Assembly: GCF_030177895.1 (NCBI RefSeq)
Contig: NZ_CP123448.1
Location: 1,736,001 to 1,800,000 of the forward strand
DNA length: 64,000 bases
Origin: Kingella negevensis
GTDB taxonomy: Bacteria > Pseudomonadota > Gammaproteobacteria > Burkholderiales > Neisseriaceae
Direction: 5' to 3'
Position 1 is the first letter of the stretch. Every line of letters starts with the position of its first letter. Under the pieces are notes generated by a model. The model worked only from the letters and a program-made list of their open reading frames with translations, was not told the origin of the DNA and made no database searches. Both the position numbers and the translations under genes were made by a program. Of this stretch, positions 8,888 to 17,347 are shown in pieces.

Positions 8888-9029
8888 GAAACCTTTTCAA
8901 AACCTCAGATTTGAGAAGTTTTCAAAGCCGTAGTAACACAGCAAGTGATGACGTACATCAAGTACGTTGAGCTTGCGAGTAGCGCACGGTGAAGAAAAAT
9001 GCCAAAGATGAGGATTTTGCAAAGGTTTC
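8888..9029. repeat. stop-codon-abutting repeat, family 3, copy A
   Basis: 142 bp with inverted ends (GAAACCTTTTCAAAACCTCA and GAAACCTTTGCAAAATCCTC read inward). Its right end overlaps the last two bases of the EIIA gene's stop codon. Copies B and C are at 45842-45982 and 57797-57989. Confidence 0.7.
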
Positions 9030-9423
9030 ATTCTGTAAATGCCATAATGCCGTTTAAACCTGCCTGTTTCACGGTTTCGGTAAACTTGGCTAAATCGGTT
9101 TCTTGGCGTGAATAACTGAGTGCTTTAATCAGCATAGGCGCGTTCAAGCCGCTAATCATGGCGGATTTTTGCGGCACAATCATTTTCATGGCGGCGTTGC
9201 AAGGCGTTGCGCCGAAAATGTCGGTGAGGATTAACACGCCGTTGCCGTGGTCGATTTCAGGCAGCAATTCTTGTGCGCGATGAATAATGCTTTCGTGGTC
9301 GTCTGCGTGGCTGACGTTCAAAATGCTGATGTGGCTTAAGTCTTGTCCACTGAAAAAATGGTTGGCAAGTTGAACGTATGCTGCGCCCAAGGTTTCATGC
9401 GTGATGATGAGTAGACTTATCAT
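9028..9423 (-). CDS. PTS EIIA, mannose/sorbose family
   Basis: A 131-residue EIIA domain. His9 in LLIITHETLG is the expected phosphorylation site, and GVLILTDIFGATPCNAA (about residues 62-78) is the second family motif. Normally this protein passes phosphate to an EIIB of a sugar permease, but no EIIB, EIIC or EIID gene is present nearby, so this is probably a regulatory phosphorelay with enzyme I and HPr (as described for Neisseria and other betaproteobacteria). The TGA stop overlaps the end of a repeat element. Gene order EIIA-ptsH-ptsI is conserved in the family. Confidence 0.92.
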   Translation of the reverse strand: MISLLIITHETLGAAYVQLANHFFSGQDLSHISILNVSHADDHESIIHRAQELLPEIDHGNGVLILTDIFGATPCNAAMKMIVPQKSAMISGLNAPMLIKALSYSRQETDLAKFTETVKQAGLNGIMAFTE

Positions 9424-9518
9424 TTTCTGTCAAAAAGTTTTCTGAATAAGATGAATATAGTTTAACTGAATTTAGTTTTTCAGGCTGCGTTTTAACTTTG
9501 AATAGCTTGAAAACCGTT

Positions 9519-9590
9519 GTAGGTCGGGCAGGCTTGCCCGACATATTCCACGATATGAACGGATTTGTCGGGCTACCAGCCCGACCTACG
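9519..9590. repeat. GTAGGTCGGGC palindromic repeat, long form (family 5)
   Basis: A 72-bp imperfect palindrome: GTAGGTCGGGCAGGCTTGCC at the left and its partner ending CCAGCCCGACCTACG at the right. A near copy is at 15475-15542. The rest of the 391-base gap 9424-9814 holds uptake words and presumably the promoter of the MFS gene. Confidence 0.65.
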
Positions 9591-9814
9591 AATAAAGCAA
9601 TAATCATCGCAGCCTGAAAACTTCTGCATGAACAAAATTCATACAATTCACGCATTTTTCTCGTTTGAAATTCATGTAGTCAGCAGTTATAGTTCGTTTC
9701 AGCAAATGATTTTTTCAACCGAAAAAACTTTGGGCGTGAACGAAATGTTCACGCTCTCTTTCTTTAAACCCAGTATTTTCAGGCTGCCTGAAAACCAATA
9801 CAGGAAAATACATC

Positions 9815-11110
9815 ATGGACTTAAAACAAAAAATATTCAATAGCCCGATGACGGGATTCCAATGGCTTGTCGTTGCGTTGGCAGTGATGTTGAACATGCT
9901 GGACGGTTTTGACGTTTTGGCGATTGCGTTCACCGCAAAAAGCATCAAATCCGAACTCGGTTTAACAGGCGCACAAATCGGCTCACTTATCAGCGCAGGC
10001 ACGGTTGGCATGATGGCAGGTTCGTTCACGCTTGGGCCTTTGGCGGACAAATTGGGTCGTCGCCCCGTGTTGATTTTGTCTACCGTGTTATCCGCTATCG
10101 GCATGCTGATGACGTATTTTTCACACTCTGTGGAAGCGATTGCCTTTTCTCGCGTGATAACAGGGATTGGCGTGGGCGGCATTTTGCCTTGCACCAACGT
10201 GATTGTGAGCGAATACGCTAACAAAAAATGGCGCGGTTTGGCGATTGCGATTTACGCATCAGGTTTCGGCATCGGCGCAACATTGGGCGGCATTTCCGCC
10301 GTGTCTTTGCAAGCGCAATACGGCTGGCGTGCGGTGTTTTTGGTGGGTGCAGGTTTAACCATGTTTGCGTTTGTTGCGCTGCTGACTTTGCTGCCTGAAA
10401 GCGTGGAATTTTTATTGAACAAGCAGCCTGAAAACGCCAAAGCGCGTTTGGACAAAATCGCCGCCAAAATCGGTATTGCAGACGACTGGACTTTCCCCGT
10501 TCAGGCTGCGACCAAACAACAAAAAGTATCGTTTTTGCGTTTGTTTGAAAAAGACAATATCCGTACCACTTTGTTGATTTGGTTAGCATTTATCGCCGTA
10601 ACTTCATCGTATTACTTCATCAGCTCGTGGACACCTGCACTGCTGGAAGAAGCAGGTATGCAAAAAACGCAAAGCCAAACCGTGGGCATGGCGATTGCGA
10701 TTGGCGGCGCAGCAGGTTCGTTGTTGTTCGGTTTCTTGGTGAGCCGTTGGGACGCGCGTCGTGTGTTGTTGGTGTTTACCGTGTTGTCTGCCGTTTCCGT
10801 TTGCGTGTTTGTGGTAACGACTTCCATCACATTGAGCTTGGCGTTGGTGCTGGCAATTGCGTTGGGCGCGTTGGCAAATGGCTGTATCACAGGTCTATAC
10901 ACCATCAACCCGACTTTGTATGACACAGATTTCCGCAGCACAGGCGTGAGCGTGGCGATTGGTGTGGGTCGTGTAGGCGCGATGGCGTCGCCTGTATTGG
11001 TGGGTTTCTTGTTGGACGATGGCTGGCAGAAAAACCAACTGTATTACGGCGCAGCGATTATCTTTATTTTGGCGACCATTGCTGTGGGTGCATTGAAACA
11101 GAAGCAGTAA
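9815..11110 (+). CDS. MFS transporter, aromatic acid:H+ symporter (AAHS) type
   Basis: A 431-residue, twelve-helix inner-membrane carrier. The N-terminal DGFDVLAIAFTAKSI motif in helix 1 is typical of the AAHS branch (PcaK, BenK), which imports aromatic carboxylates with protons. The MFS loop signature GPLADKLGRRPVL lies between helices 2 and 3 (about residues 69-82) and again as VSRWDARRVLL in the second half. Start ATG follows CAGGAAAATACATC. It is a single gene with its own terminator. No aromatic-degradation genes are nearby, so the substrate is unknown and could be a different organic acid. Confidence 0.8.
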   Translation: MDLKQKIFNSPMTGFQWLVVALAVMLNMLDGFDVLAIAFTAKSIKSELGLTGAQIGSLISAGTVGMMAGSFTLGPLADKLGRRPVLILSTVLSAIGMLMTYFSHSVEAIAFSRVITGIGVGGILPCTNVIVSEYANKKWRGLAIAIYASGFGIGATLGGISAVSLQAQYGWRAVFLVGAGLTMFAFVALLTLLPESVEFLLNKQPENAKARLDKIAAKIGIADDWTFPVQAATKQQKVSFLRLFEKDNIRTTLLIWLAFIAVTSSYYFISSWTPALLEEAGMQKTQSQTVGMAIAIGGAAGSLLFGFLVSRWDARRVLLVFTVLSAVSVCVFVVTTSITLSLALVLAIALGALANGCITGLYTINPTLYDTDFRSTGVSVAIGVGRVGAMASPVLVGFLLDDGWQKNQLYYGAAIIFILATIAVGALKQKQ

Positions 11111-11123
11111 TTAAGGGAGGAAC

Positions 11124-11153
11124 AAAGAGCGAATGGAGGAGGTTCGCTCTTTT
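11124..11153 (+). terminator. terminator of the MFS gene
   Basis: Stem AAAGAGCGAA / TTCGCTCTTT followed by a T-rich run; a second hairpin made of uptake words lies right behind it at 11161-11188. Confidence 0.75.
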
Positions 11154-11160
11154 TCTTTTG

Positions 11161-11188
11161 GCAGCCTGAAAACTCATTTTCAGGCTGC
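11161..11188. terminator. uptake-word hairpin
   Basis: GCAGCCTGAAAA and TTTTCAGGCTGC inverted around a 4-base loop, upstream of the znuA operator. Confidence 0.45.
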
Positions 11189-11200
11189 AATAAATAATCG

Positions 11201-11215
11201 TGTTATACCATAACA
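11201..11215. promoter_or_regulatory. Zur box upstream of znuA
   Basis: TGTTATACCATAACA is a 5-5-5 palindrome that fits the neisserial Zur-box pattern TGTTATDHHATAACA at every position. It lies 48 bases before the znuA start, so zinc-bound Zur would be expected to block transcription. A close match at 56844-56858 precedes znuB. Confidence 0.75.
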
Positions 11216-11262
11216 AAACCAGTGTAAAATAACCGCTTTCTTAATCAATCAGGAGAAATAGA

Positions 11263-12186
11263 ATGACCGCACGTTTTATCAAACCAGCCGCTTTAGCCAT
11301 TGCCGTATTATTTTCAGGCAGCGTTTACGCAGAAAACTTAAACGTAGTCAGCAGCTTCAGCATCTTGGGCGACGTAGCCCAACAAATTGGCGGCGACCAC
11401 GTTACTGTAACCAACCTAGTTGGCGCAGACCAAGACGCACACGCCTATCAGCTCACCAGTGCAGACATGAAAAAAATCGCAGGCGCAAAATTAGTGTTAG
11501 TGAACGGCTTAGGTTTAGAAAAAGCCGAAATCATGCGCGCCGTGCAACAAAACAAAGTGAACTACGCCGAAGCCACCAAAGGCATCACCCCACTGAAAAA
11601 CGAAGAAGGCGCAGAACACCACCATCATCACCACGATGGACACGGGCATGACCACGACCACGGCGAATTTGACCCACACGTTTGGAACGACCCCGTTCTC
11701 ATGCAACGCTATGCTGCCAACGTCGCAACGGCCCTGATTAAAGCCGACCCAGCCAACAAAGATTACTACCAAAAACGCTTCACCAGCTATTCAGCCCAAC
11801 TGAAAGACTTAGCAAACTATGCCAGCCAACAATTCAACAGCGTGCCACGCGAAAAACGCAAAGTGCTGACTGGGCACGACGCATTTAACTACATGGGCAA
11901 ACGCTACGGCATTTCATTCATCGCTCCACAAGGCGTGAGCACAGAATCTGAGCCATCTGCCAAAACCGTTGCCGCGATTATTCGCCAAATCAAGCAACAA
12001 GGCATCAAAGCCGTGTTCACAGAAAACATCAAAGACGGACGCATGGTGCAACAAATCGCCCGTGAAACAGGCGCGAAAGTGGGGGGAACATTGTATTCAG
12101 ACGCATTGAGCAACGGCGGCAATGCCAAAACTTATGTGGATATGTATCGCTACAACGTGCGCGTATTAACCGCTGCCATGAAATAA
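11263..12186 (+). CDS. znuA: zinc ABC transporter, periplasmic binding protein
   Basis: A 307-residue cluster A-I metal-binding protein. Residues 1-23 are a signal peptide ending VYA. The metal ligands are spread as expected: a His in DQDAHAYQLTS, a His in FDPHVWNDP, a His in LTGHDAFNYM and an Asp in GTLYSDALS. Between strands lies a His/Asp-rich loop (residues about 118-138: EHHHHHHDGHGHDHDHGE), the mark of zinc rather than manganese binders. Start ATG follows AGGAGAAATAGA. It is alone here: the permease gene is 45 kb away and no ATPase gene is in the window. An upstream Zur box supports zinc control. Confidence 0.92.
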   Translation: MTARFIKPAALAIAVLFSGSVYAENLNVVSSFSILGDVAQQIGGDHVTVTNLVGADQDAHAYQLTSADMKKIAGAKLVLVNGLGLEKAEIMRAVQQNKVNYAEATKGITPLKNEEGAEHHHHHHDGHGHDHDHGEFDPHVWNDPVLMQRYAANVATALIKADPANKDYYQKRFTSYSAQLKDLANYASQQFNSVPREKRKVLTGHDAFNYMGKRYGISFIAPQGVSTESEPSAKTVAAIIRQIKQQGIKAVFTENIKDGRMVQQIARETGAKVGGTLYSDALSNGGNAKTYVDMYRYNVRVLTAAMK

Positions 12187-12194
12187 TCAAGCAA

Positions 12195-12380
12195 TGGGGC
12201 GACAGTGGCTCGCCGTCATTCTTGCCAATTTTTTGAAAATACAGTTGATGCAATTATTTTTTAATACAAGGCGACAACGTCCGCCGTGTACATCTAGTAC
12301 ATAAGAGAGTTGGCAACGCAGTATTAAAAGATAAGTGCATTAACTATAAGCCATTGTGTCACCGAGCCGCCGACGCTCCA
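12195..12380. repeat. family 4 repeat split by a Correia-like element
   Basis: The arms TGGGGCGACAGTGGCTCGCC (left) and CGAGCCGCCGACGCTCCA (right) match the inner arms of the repeat at 5078-5251. The middle is replaced by the element at 12240-12348, which implies a nested insertion. Confidence 0.5.
12240..12348. repeat. Correia-like element, copy A
   Basis: 109 bp with inverted ends of about 28 bp (outer bases TACAGTTGATGCAATTA and TATAGTTAATGCACTTA read inward). The core ACAAGGCGACAACG...GTACATCTAGTACATAAG resembles the interior of neisserial Correia elements. Same length and core as 51368-51476, inverse of 45692-45798. Confidence 0.65.
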
Positions 12381-12393
12381 ACACAATAAAAAC

Positions 12394-12421
12394 GCAGCCT
12401 GAAAACCCATTTTCAGGCTGC
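12394..12421. terminator. bidirectional uptake-word terminator between znuA and the ABC exporter
   Basis: GCAGCCTGAAAA and TTTTCAGGCTGC inverted around a 4-base loop, between two convergent genes. Confidence 0.65.
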
Positions 12422-12427
12422 GTTTCT

Positions 12428-15406
12428 CTATTTCTCCTGTTTCTTCAACATCAAACAAGCCAGCACTAAATACAACAGCGCAAACCCAGCCACCATCGCA
12501 AATTCCAGTTGCAAGCCGCGCAAGCCCAGCCCTTTGGTAAACCCACCAATGCTAATGCGCTGATACCAAGACGCAGGAAAACTTACCCCAATCGCATAAG
12601 CCCCGCCCGTCATCGTAGAAACAGGATACATCAAGCCCGAAAAATTCACCGTCGGAACCATCGCCACAATCGCCGCAATGAAAAACGCTGCCGTTTGCGA
12701 TTTTGTGAACGAAGACACCATCAATCCCAAACCTGTAGAAGCCCCCACAATCAACGTAGAACCGAGCAACAACGCCCAAAACGAACCCTTCAGCGGCACG
12801 CCAAACCAAAACACAATCATCGCCGACAGCACCAAAAAGTTAAACAAACCAGCCAGCACATACGGCAGTTGCTTGCCCAGCAAATATTGCGACACACTCG
12901 CAGGCGACGCGTACAAATTCGCAATCGAGCCAATTTCACGCTCACGCACCACGCTCAACGCCGTCATAATTGCAGGAATCATCATCAGAACCAGCATCAG
13001 CATATTCGGCACAATCGCGTTCACACTCTTGAAATCTTGGTTATACATATAACGCGGCACAACTTCCGCCGATTGCGGCAACTCAATCCCACGCTGCTTC
13101 AGCGTTTGCGTATTAAAACGCGAAACCAACGCCGCCGCATACGCCTGAATATTCGTTGCATTGAATGGCGACGTGCCGTCAATCAACAAGCCAATTTCAG
13201 GCTGCCTACCTTGCGCGATGTCCTTGCCAAAATGGTCGGGAATATCCAATACCAGCACTGCCGAATTGCTTTTCAGTGCGTGGTCGATTTCCGCTTCCGA
13301 GAGCAATTCAGGCTGCTCGTCAAAATAACTAGAACCGCGAAACTGCTCAACCAGTTGCCGACTGAACACACTTTGGTCGCGGTCAAACACCGCAAATTTC
13401 AAATGGTTCACATCAAACGACACGCTCCAGCCAATCGAAGCCAGCATAATCAGCGGACCGAACAGCGCGAAAAACAAGCGAATTTTGTCGCGCAGCAACT
13501 CTTTGGCTTCGCGCCGCGCAAACGTGAACATGGTGGCAAACCAGTACACAAAACTATCCGAAGTGTGGCTGTGTTTTTCAGGCTGCGATTCTTTCAGGCT
13601 GCCTGAAACGCGTGAAACAAACACCAAATCGTTCACAATCGCTTGTTCATCGGGATAATGCACCAAGCCCGAATTTTCAAATTCAACTAACACGCCTGTT
13701 TTCAAATGCGCCCATTCTTTGGCGACTAGGTGTGGCGCAAATTCGTTCTGTTCCATAATCGCCACAATGCGCCCCAAATGTTCGCCAGCCAGCACATCAT
13801 CGCCCAACTGCACGCAATCGCCGTCTGCATATTTCAGGCAGCCTGAAACAGAGTTTTGCGCGTTTTCAGGCTGCGTTTGTGCCGCGTCTTGTTCTAAATA
13901 ATGAATAAACGCTTCTTCCATATTGCTTTCGCCGCTTTGGGTGACTAATTCGGTTGGCGTACCCACTGCCAACACGCGCCCACGGTGCATAAGTGAAATG
14001 CGGTCGCAGCGTTCCACTTCGTTCATAAAGTGGGTGGATATGAAAATGGTAATACGGTCTTTGCGCGACAATTTCAGCAGCGTTTGCCAAAACATATCAC
14101 GCGCGGCAGGGTCCACACCTGAAGTGGGTTCGTCCAAAATCAGCACTTCGGGATGGTGCAAACAAGCGGCGGCAAGCTGCAATCGCTGGCGAATACCGAG
14201 CGGCAGAGATGCTGGCGCAGTGTCTGCCACTTTGTCTAAATCAAAATCATGCAGTGCGCGCAGCACGGCTTGTGTGCCGCTAATACCGTCCATTTGATAT
14301 AACTGGGCGTGCAGCAGCAAATTCTGGCGCACGGTCAGCTCTTCATACAGGGAAAACGCTTGCGACATATAACCAACTTTCATGCGCGTTTGCATGCTGT
14401 TGGCTTCAATCGGGTAGCCCAATAATTCGGCTGAACCTTCGGTGGCATCGAGCAAGCCTGTGAGCATTTTCATGGTGGTGGATTTGCCGCATCCGTTTGA
14501 GCCGAGAAACCCGAAAATTTCGCCTTTGGCAATGGTAAAGCTGACGTGGTCCACGGCGGTGAAATTGCCGAAACGTTTAGTTAAACCGTGCGCTTTCATG
14601 GCTGGCGGTGCGTCTGGCAATGGCACAAACGGGGTCAGTTCAAATTGGCTGTTGGTTTGGCGGTCTTCAGGCAGCATTTTGATGTAGGCTTCTTCTAAAG
14701 TTGCCGTGCCGTAATGTGCCAACACTTCTTTGGTAGGGCGGTTTTCTAGCAGCTTGCCTGCGTCCATTGCCAATAAGTGTTCAAATTGTTCGGCTTCGTC
14801 AATGTAGGCGGTGGCGACGATGACGGTCATGCCTTGCTGCTCTTGCTGCAAATCGTGAACGAGTTGCCAAAATTGGCGGCGTGACAAGGGATCCACGCCT
14901 GTGGTGGGTTCGTCCAAAATCAGCAAATCGGGATTGTGAACAAGGGCGCAACACAGGCTGAGTTTTTGTTTCATGCCGCCTGACAATTTGCCTGCGGCGC
15001 GTTGTGGAAACGGGGCTAAACCTGTTGCGTCTAATAATCGCTGAATGCGTTTTTTGCGCTCGGCGGCGGTTAAGCCGAAAAGTCGGGCGTGAAAGTCTAT
15101 GTTTTCGTAAACGGATAAGGTAGGATAGAGATTTTTTCCGAGACCTTGCGGCATGTAGGCAATGCGATGGGAGAGTTCGTGGCGCGTTTTGGCGTGGGCG
15201 ATGTTGCCTGATAAGATGTTTACGCTGCCGTTTTGGATAATGCGTACGCCTGCGATAAGGGAAAGTAGAGTGGATTTACCCACACCGTCTGGTCCAATCA
15301 AGCCTACTGTTACGCCACGTGGTATGGTCAGGGAAACGTTGTCCAACGCTAACACTTTGCCGTAGCGGTGGGATAGGGATTGTATGGAAACGGCGTTGTT
15401 TGTCAT
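12428..15406 (-). CDS. fused ABC exporter: two ATPase domains plus ABC-2 permease (RbbA-like)
   Basis: A 992-residue protein joining two nucleotide-binding domains to a membrane domain. Domain 1 has Walker A GPDGVGKST (about residue 36), signature LSGGMKQKL and Walker B LLILDEPTTGVDP. Domain 2 has Walker A GSNGCGKST (about 302), a degraded signature LPLGIRQRL and Walker B VLILDEPTSGVDP. From about residue 640 an ABC-2 permease follows, with one early helix, a large periplasmic loop and five or six late helices. This is the architecture of E. coli RbbA/YhiH, and the gene next to it encodes an HlyD adaptor as in the yhiHI pair. Likely role: drug or small-molecule efflux; the ribosome-linked ATPase role reported for E. 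coli RbbA is an alternative. No clear ribosome site is seen before the ATG. Confidence 0.85.
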   Translation of the reverse strand: MTNNAVSIQSLSHRYGKVLALDNVSLTIPRGVTVGLIGPDGVGKSTLLSLIAGVRIIQNGSVNILSGNIAHAKTRHELSHRIAYMPQGLGKNLYPTLSVYENIDFHARLFGLTAAERKKRIQRLLDATGLAPFPQRAAGKLSGGMKQKLSLCCALVHNPDLLILDEPTTGVDPLSRRQFWQLVHDLQQEQQGMTVIVATAYIDEAEQFEHLLAMDAGKLLENRPTKEVLAHYGTATLEEAYIKMLPEDRQTNSQFELTPFVPLPDAPPAMKAHGLTKRFGNFTAVDHVSFTIAKGEIFGFLGSNGCGKSTTMKMLTGLLDATEGSAELLGYPIEANSMQTRMKVGYMSQAFSLYEELTVRQNLLLHAQLYQMDGISGTQAVLRALHDFDLDKVADTAPASLPLGIRQRLQLAAACLHHPEVLILDEPTSGVDPAARDMFWQTLLKLSRKDRITIFISTHFMNEVERCDRISLMHRGRVLAVGTPTELVTQSGESNMEEAFIHYLEQDAAQTQPENAQNSVSGCLKYADGDCVQLGDDVLAGEHLGRIVAIMEQNEFAPHLVAKEWAHLKTGVLVEFENSGLVHYPDEQAIVNDLVFVSRVSGSLKESQPEKHSHTSDSFVYWFATMFTFARREAKELLRDKIRLFFALFGPLIMLASIGWSVSFDVNHLKFAVFDRDQSVFSRQLVEQFRGSSYFDEQPELLSEAEIDHALKSNSAVLVLDIPDHFGKDIAQGRQPEIGLLIDGTSPFNATNIQAYAAALVSRFNTQTLKQRGIELPQSAEVVPRYMYNQDFKSVNAIVPNMLMLVLMMIPAIMTALSVVREREIGSIANLYASPASVSQYLLGKQLPYVLAGLFNFLVLSAMIVFWFGVPLKGSFWALLLGSTLIVGASTGLGLMVSSFTKSQTAAFFIAAIVAMVPTVNFSGLMYPVSTMTGGAYAIGVSFPASWYQRISIGGFTKGLGLRGLQLEFAMVAGFALLYLVLACLMLKKQEK

Positions 15407-15435
15407 GGGGAATCTCTTTTTTGTTTTTGATAAAC

Positions 15436-15462
15436 GCAGCCTGAAAGGGGTTTTCAGGCTGC
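15436..15462. terminator. uptake-word hairpin between hlyD-like gene and exporter
   Basis: Inverted GCAGCCTGAAA words around a short loop, located inside a presumed operon, so it may attenuate rather than end transcription. Confidence 0.4.
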
Positions 15463-15474
15463 GTTTGATTTATT

Positions 15475-15542
15475 CGTAGGTCGGGCAGGCTTGCCCGATA
15501 TATTCCACAAACGGATTTGTCGGACTACCAGCCCAACCTACG
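15475..15542. repeat. GTAGGTCGGGC palindromic repeat, long form (family 5)
   Basis: 68-bp imperfect palindrome nearly identical to 9519-9590. It and the next element fill the 361-base gap between the HlyD gene and the exporter; no gene is seen in the gap. Confidence 0.65.
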
Positions 15543-15570
15543 GCAAATCTGTAGGCTGAGTGATAAACCC

Positions 15571-15718
15571 AGACCCGACAAGTTCTTTTGTAGAGTGTGT
15601 GAACTTGTTCACGCACCATTTTAAAAGTCACTAAAGTTTCGCTGGTTTGGTGCGTGCGTACCGCATACACCCTACAACAAGTATTAAAATTGACCGATTT
15701 TTAAAACTTGTCAGATCT
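15571..15718. repeat. small inverted-repeat element, family 1, copy B
   Basis: Bounded by AGACCCGACAAG and CTTGTCAGATCT, with the same internal GTGTGTGAACTTGTTCAC and TACACCCTACA pieces as the copy at 4928-5073. Here the inverted similarity extends outward into GCTGAGTGATAAACC and GGTTATCACCCAGC. Confidence 0.65.
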
Positions 15719-15734
15719 GGGTTATCACCCAGCG

Positions 15735-15768
15735 ATTTTCAGGCTGCGATTTCAGGCAGCCTGAAAAT
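15735..15768 (-). terminator. uptake-word hairpin after the HlyD gene
   Basis: ATTTTCAGGCTGC and GCAGCCTGAAAAT face each other around a short loop, reaching the stop codon of the HlyD-like gene. Confidence 0.5.
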
Positions 15769-16868
15769 TACTGCGGCAACCGAACCGCCAACTGCTCAGA
15801 CCACTCCGCGTCCGCACTCATGCGCACAAAACCATTGCCCGTCATGCCGCCTTTGAGCAAGCGATTGAATTGCAAAGCCGTTTCTGCAGGCACTTTCAAT
15901 TTCACTTTAAACATCAACTTTGCCCGTTCATTCGCCGTTTCCACGTTTTTGGGTGTGAACTGCGCTTCAGTCGCAATAAAACTGATTTTGGCAGGGAACA
16001 CCGCGTCCACGCCATCCAACACAATTCGCGCTTCATCGCCCACTTTCAGGCTGCTCACTTGCGCGTTGGGCAGAAAAATATTCATGCTCACATCAGACGG
16101 GTCAAGCAAGCTCACAACCTTGCTGCCTGCGCCAATCACGTTGCCCACTTCCGCGAGTTTGTATTCCACGCGCCCATTTTTCGGGCTGACAATATTCATG
16201 TCGTTGTTTACCGATTCCGCCGCTTTCATTTGCGCTTCTCGTGCCGACACGCCAGCTTTGGCTTCCTGAACTTGCGCTTGCGCTTGCAACAACGCGGCTT
16301 GCGCTTGCCCTACTGCCGCCAACGCCTCTGCTTTTGCCGCACGGGCCGCCGCCACGCCAGCCGTTGCGCCATCACGTTGCGAACGGCGGCGTTGCGTTTC
16401 TGCGTCCGATACTAACTCTTCGCTTTGCAACTGACTGGCGTGGTTCAATTCCATTTGCGCTAATTTTTGTTGATGCAGTTGCGCGGCAATTTGTGCATCT
16501 GCACGGGCGGCGGCTTCTTGTGCTTGTCTCACGGCAGCTTGTGCTTGCTTCACACCTGCTTGGGCGCGTTGCACGGTTTCTCGTGCAGCCAATTCGCCTG
16601 CTTGGGCTTCTTCTACGCGACTGGTTGTGGTGTCGGAAGAGAGTTCGGCTAACACGTCGCCTGCTTTCACTTCGCTGCCTTCGTCCACATTCATGGATTT
16701 CACGCGCCCTGCGTATAGGCTGGCTACGTCAAAGCGGTTTAGCTCCAAACGTCCGTTGGATTGCGCGATGTTGGCGGGCAAGGTGGACGTGTGGCTGCGT
16801 TGGTATGCGTAAAAACCTCCGCCCCCTAGCGCGGCTAAGATGATGATGGGAAGAATGAGTTTTTTCAT
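15768..16868 (-). CDS. HlyD-family periplasmic adaptor of the ABC exporter
   Basis: A 366-residue membrane-fusion protein (YhiI-like). An N-terminal anchor helix (MKKLILPIIILAALGGGGFYAY) is followed by a lipoyl half-motif (VDEGSEVKAGDVLAEL, about residue 60), a long alanine- and glutamine-rich coiled coil (about 80-220), the second lipoyl half (VEYKLAEVGNVIGAGSKVVSLLD) and a beta-barrel domain. It would link the inner-membrane exporter encoded next to it to an outer-membrane channel. The two genes lie on the same strand with about 360 bases of repeats between them, an unusual gap for an operon pair and probably the result of repeat insertion. Confidence 0.88.
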   Translation of the reverse strand: MKKLILPIIILAALGGGGFYAYQRSHTSTLPANIAQSNGRLELNRFDVASLYAGRVKSMNVDEGSEVKAGDVLAELSSDTTTSRVEEAQAGELAARETVQRAQAGVKQAQAAVRQAQEAAARADAQIAAQLHQQKLAQMELNHASQLQSEELVSDAETQRRRSQRDGATAGVAAARAAKAEALAAVGQAQAALLQAQAQVQEAKAGVSAREAQMKAAESVNNDMNIVSPKNGRVEYKLAEVGNVIGAGSKVVSLLDPSDVSMNIFLPNAQVSSLKVGDEARIVLDGVDAVFPAKISFIATEAQFTPKNVETANERAKLMFKVKLKVPAETALQFNRLLKGGMTGNGFVRMSADAEWSEQLAVRLPQ

Positions 16869-16947
16869 GGGTTGGACTTTCTGAATGTGGTTTCAGGCTG
16901 CGTTTGACAGGCAGTTAATAGAAAAAGAAAAAACAGGGCGATGATTT

Positions 16948-17208
16948 TCATTGTTGCTGTATTTTTTTGATGTGTTCTATATAGGCTTTGGCTTGTTTCA
17001 GGCTGCCGCCTGTTACGCGGCGGAAACAGCTTTGAGCTAAGATTTCTTCGTTGAGTGCGATGAGAAAGCGGACATCTTCTAGGGTTTCGTTTTCTTTGGG
17101 ATAACCGAGTTCGCGCTCGCGTTGGCGCAGTTTGTGCATGGTGGGGAAGACGATTACGCCCATCAGCACAAAGGTAAAGAGGAGAATAAAAAGGGAACGG
17201 TCGTCCAT
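16948..17208 (-). CDS. hypothetical membrane-anchored protein, 86 aa
   Basis: One N-terminal membrane helix (LFILLFTFVLMGVIVFPT) precedes a charged helical stretch (RQRERELGYPKENETLED) and a C-terminal soluble part (residues about 45-86). It lies just upstream of the HlyD-like gene on the same strand (about 80 bases), so it may be co-expressed with the exporter. I do not recognise the family. The frame is preceded by a plausible start, and the reading frame has normal codon use, so I consider it real. Confidence 0.55.
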   Translation of the reverse strand: MDDRSLFILLFTFVLMGVIVFPTMHKLRQRERELGYPKENETLEDVRFLIALNEEILAQSCFRRVTGGSLKQAKAYIEHIKKIQQQ

Positions 17209-17277
17209 GATGTTGTTTTTTTATGAATGTGTGTAGGGGAGTGATGTTAGCACGTTTGGGGTAGCCTTTGGGCGGTT

Positions 17278-17347
17278 GTAGGTCGTGCTGGCAACCAGAC
17301 AGTTTCTCTGGATTTTAAAGTTTGTCAGGTAAGTCTGCACGACCTAC
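17278..17347. repeat. GTAGGTCGTGC palindromic repeat giving the ispD stop codon
   Basis: Bounded by GTAGGTCGTG and its complement CACGACCTAC. The right end supplies the TAG stop of ispD (17344-17346). The interior AGTTTGTCAGGTAAGTCTG resembles the ends of family 1. Confidence 0.5.

Noticed and set aside
12509..13606. Long arginine/histidine-rich plus-strand frame opposite the ABC exporter
   Set aside because: It is the antisense of the exporter gene, of extreme composition and without a ribosome site.
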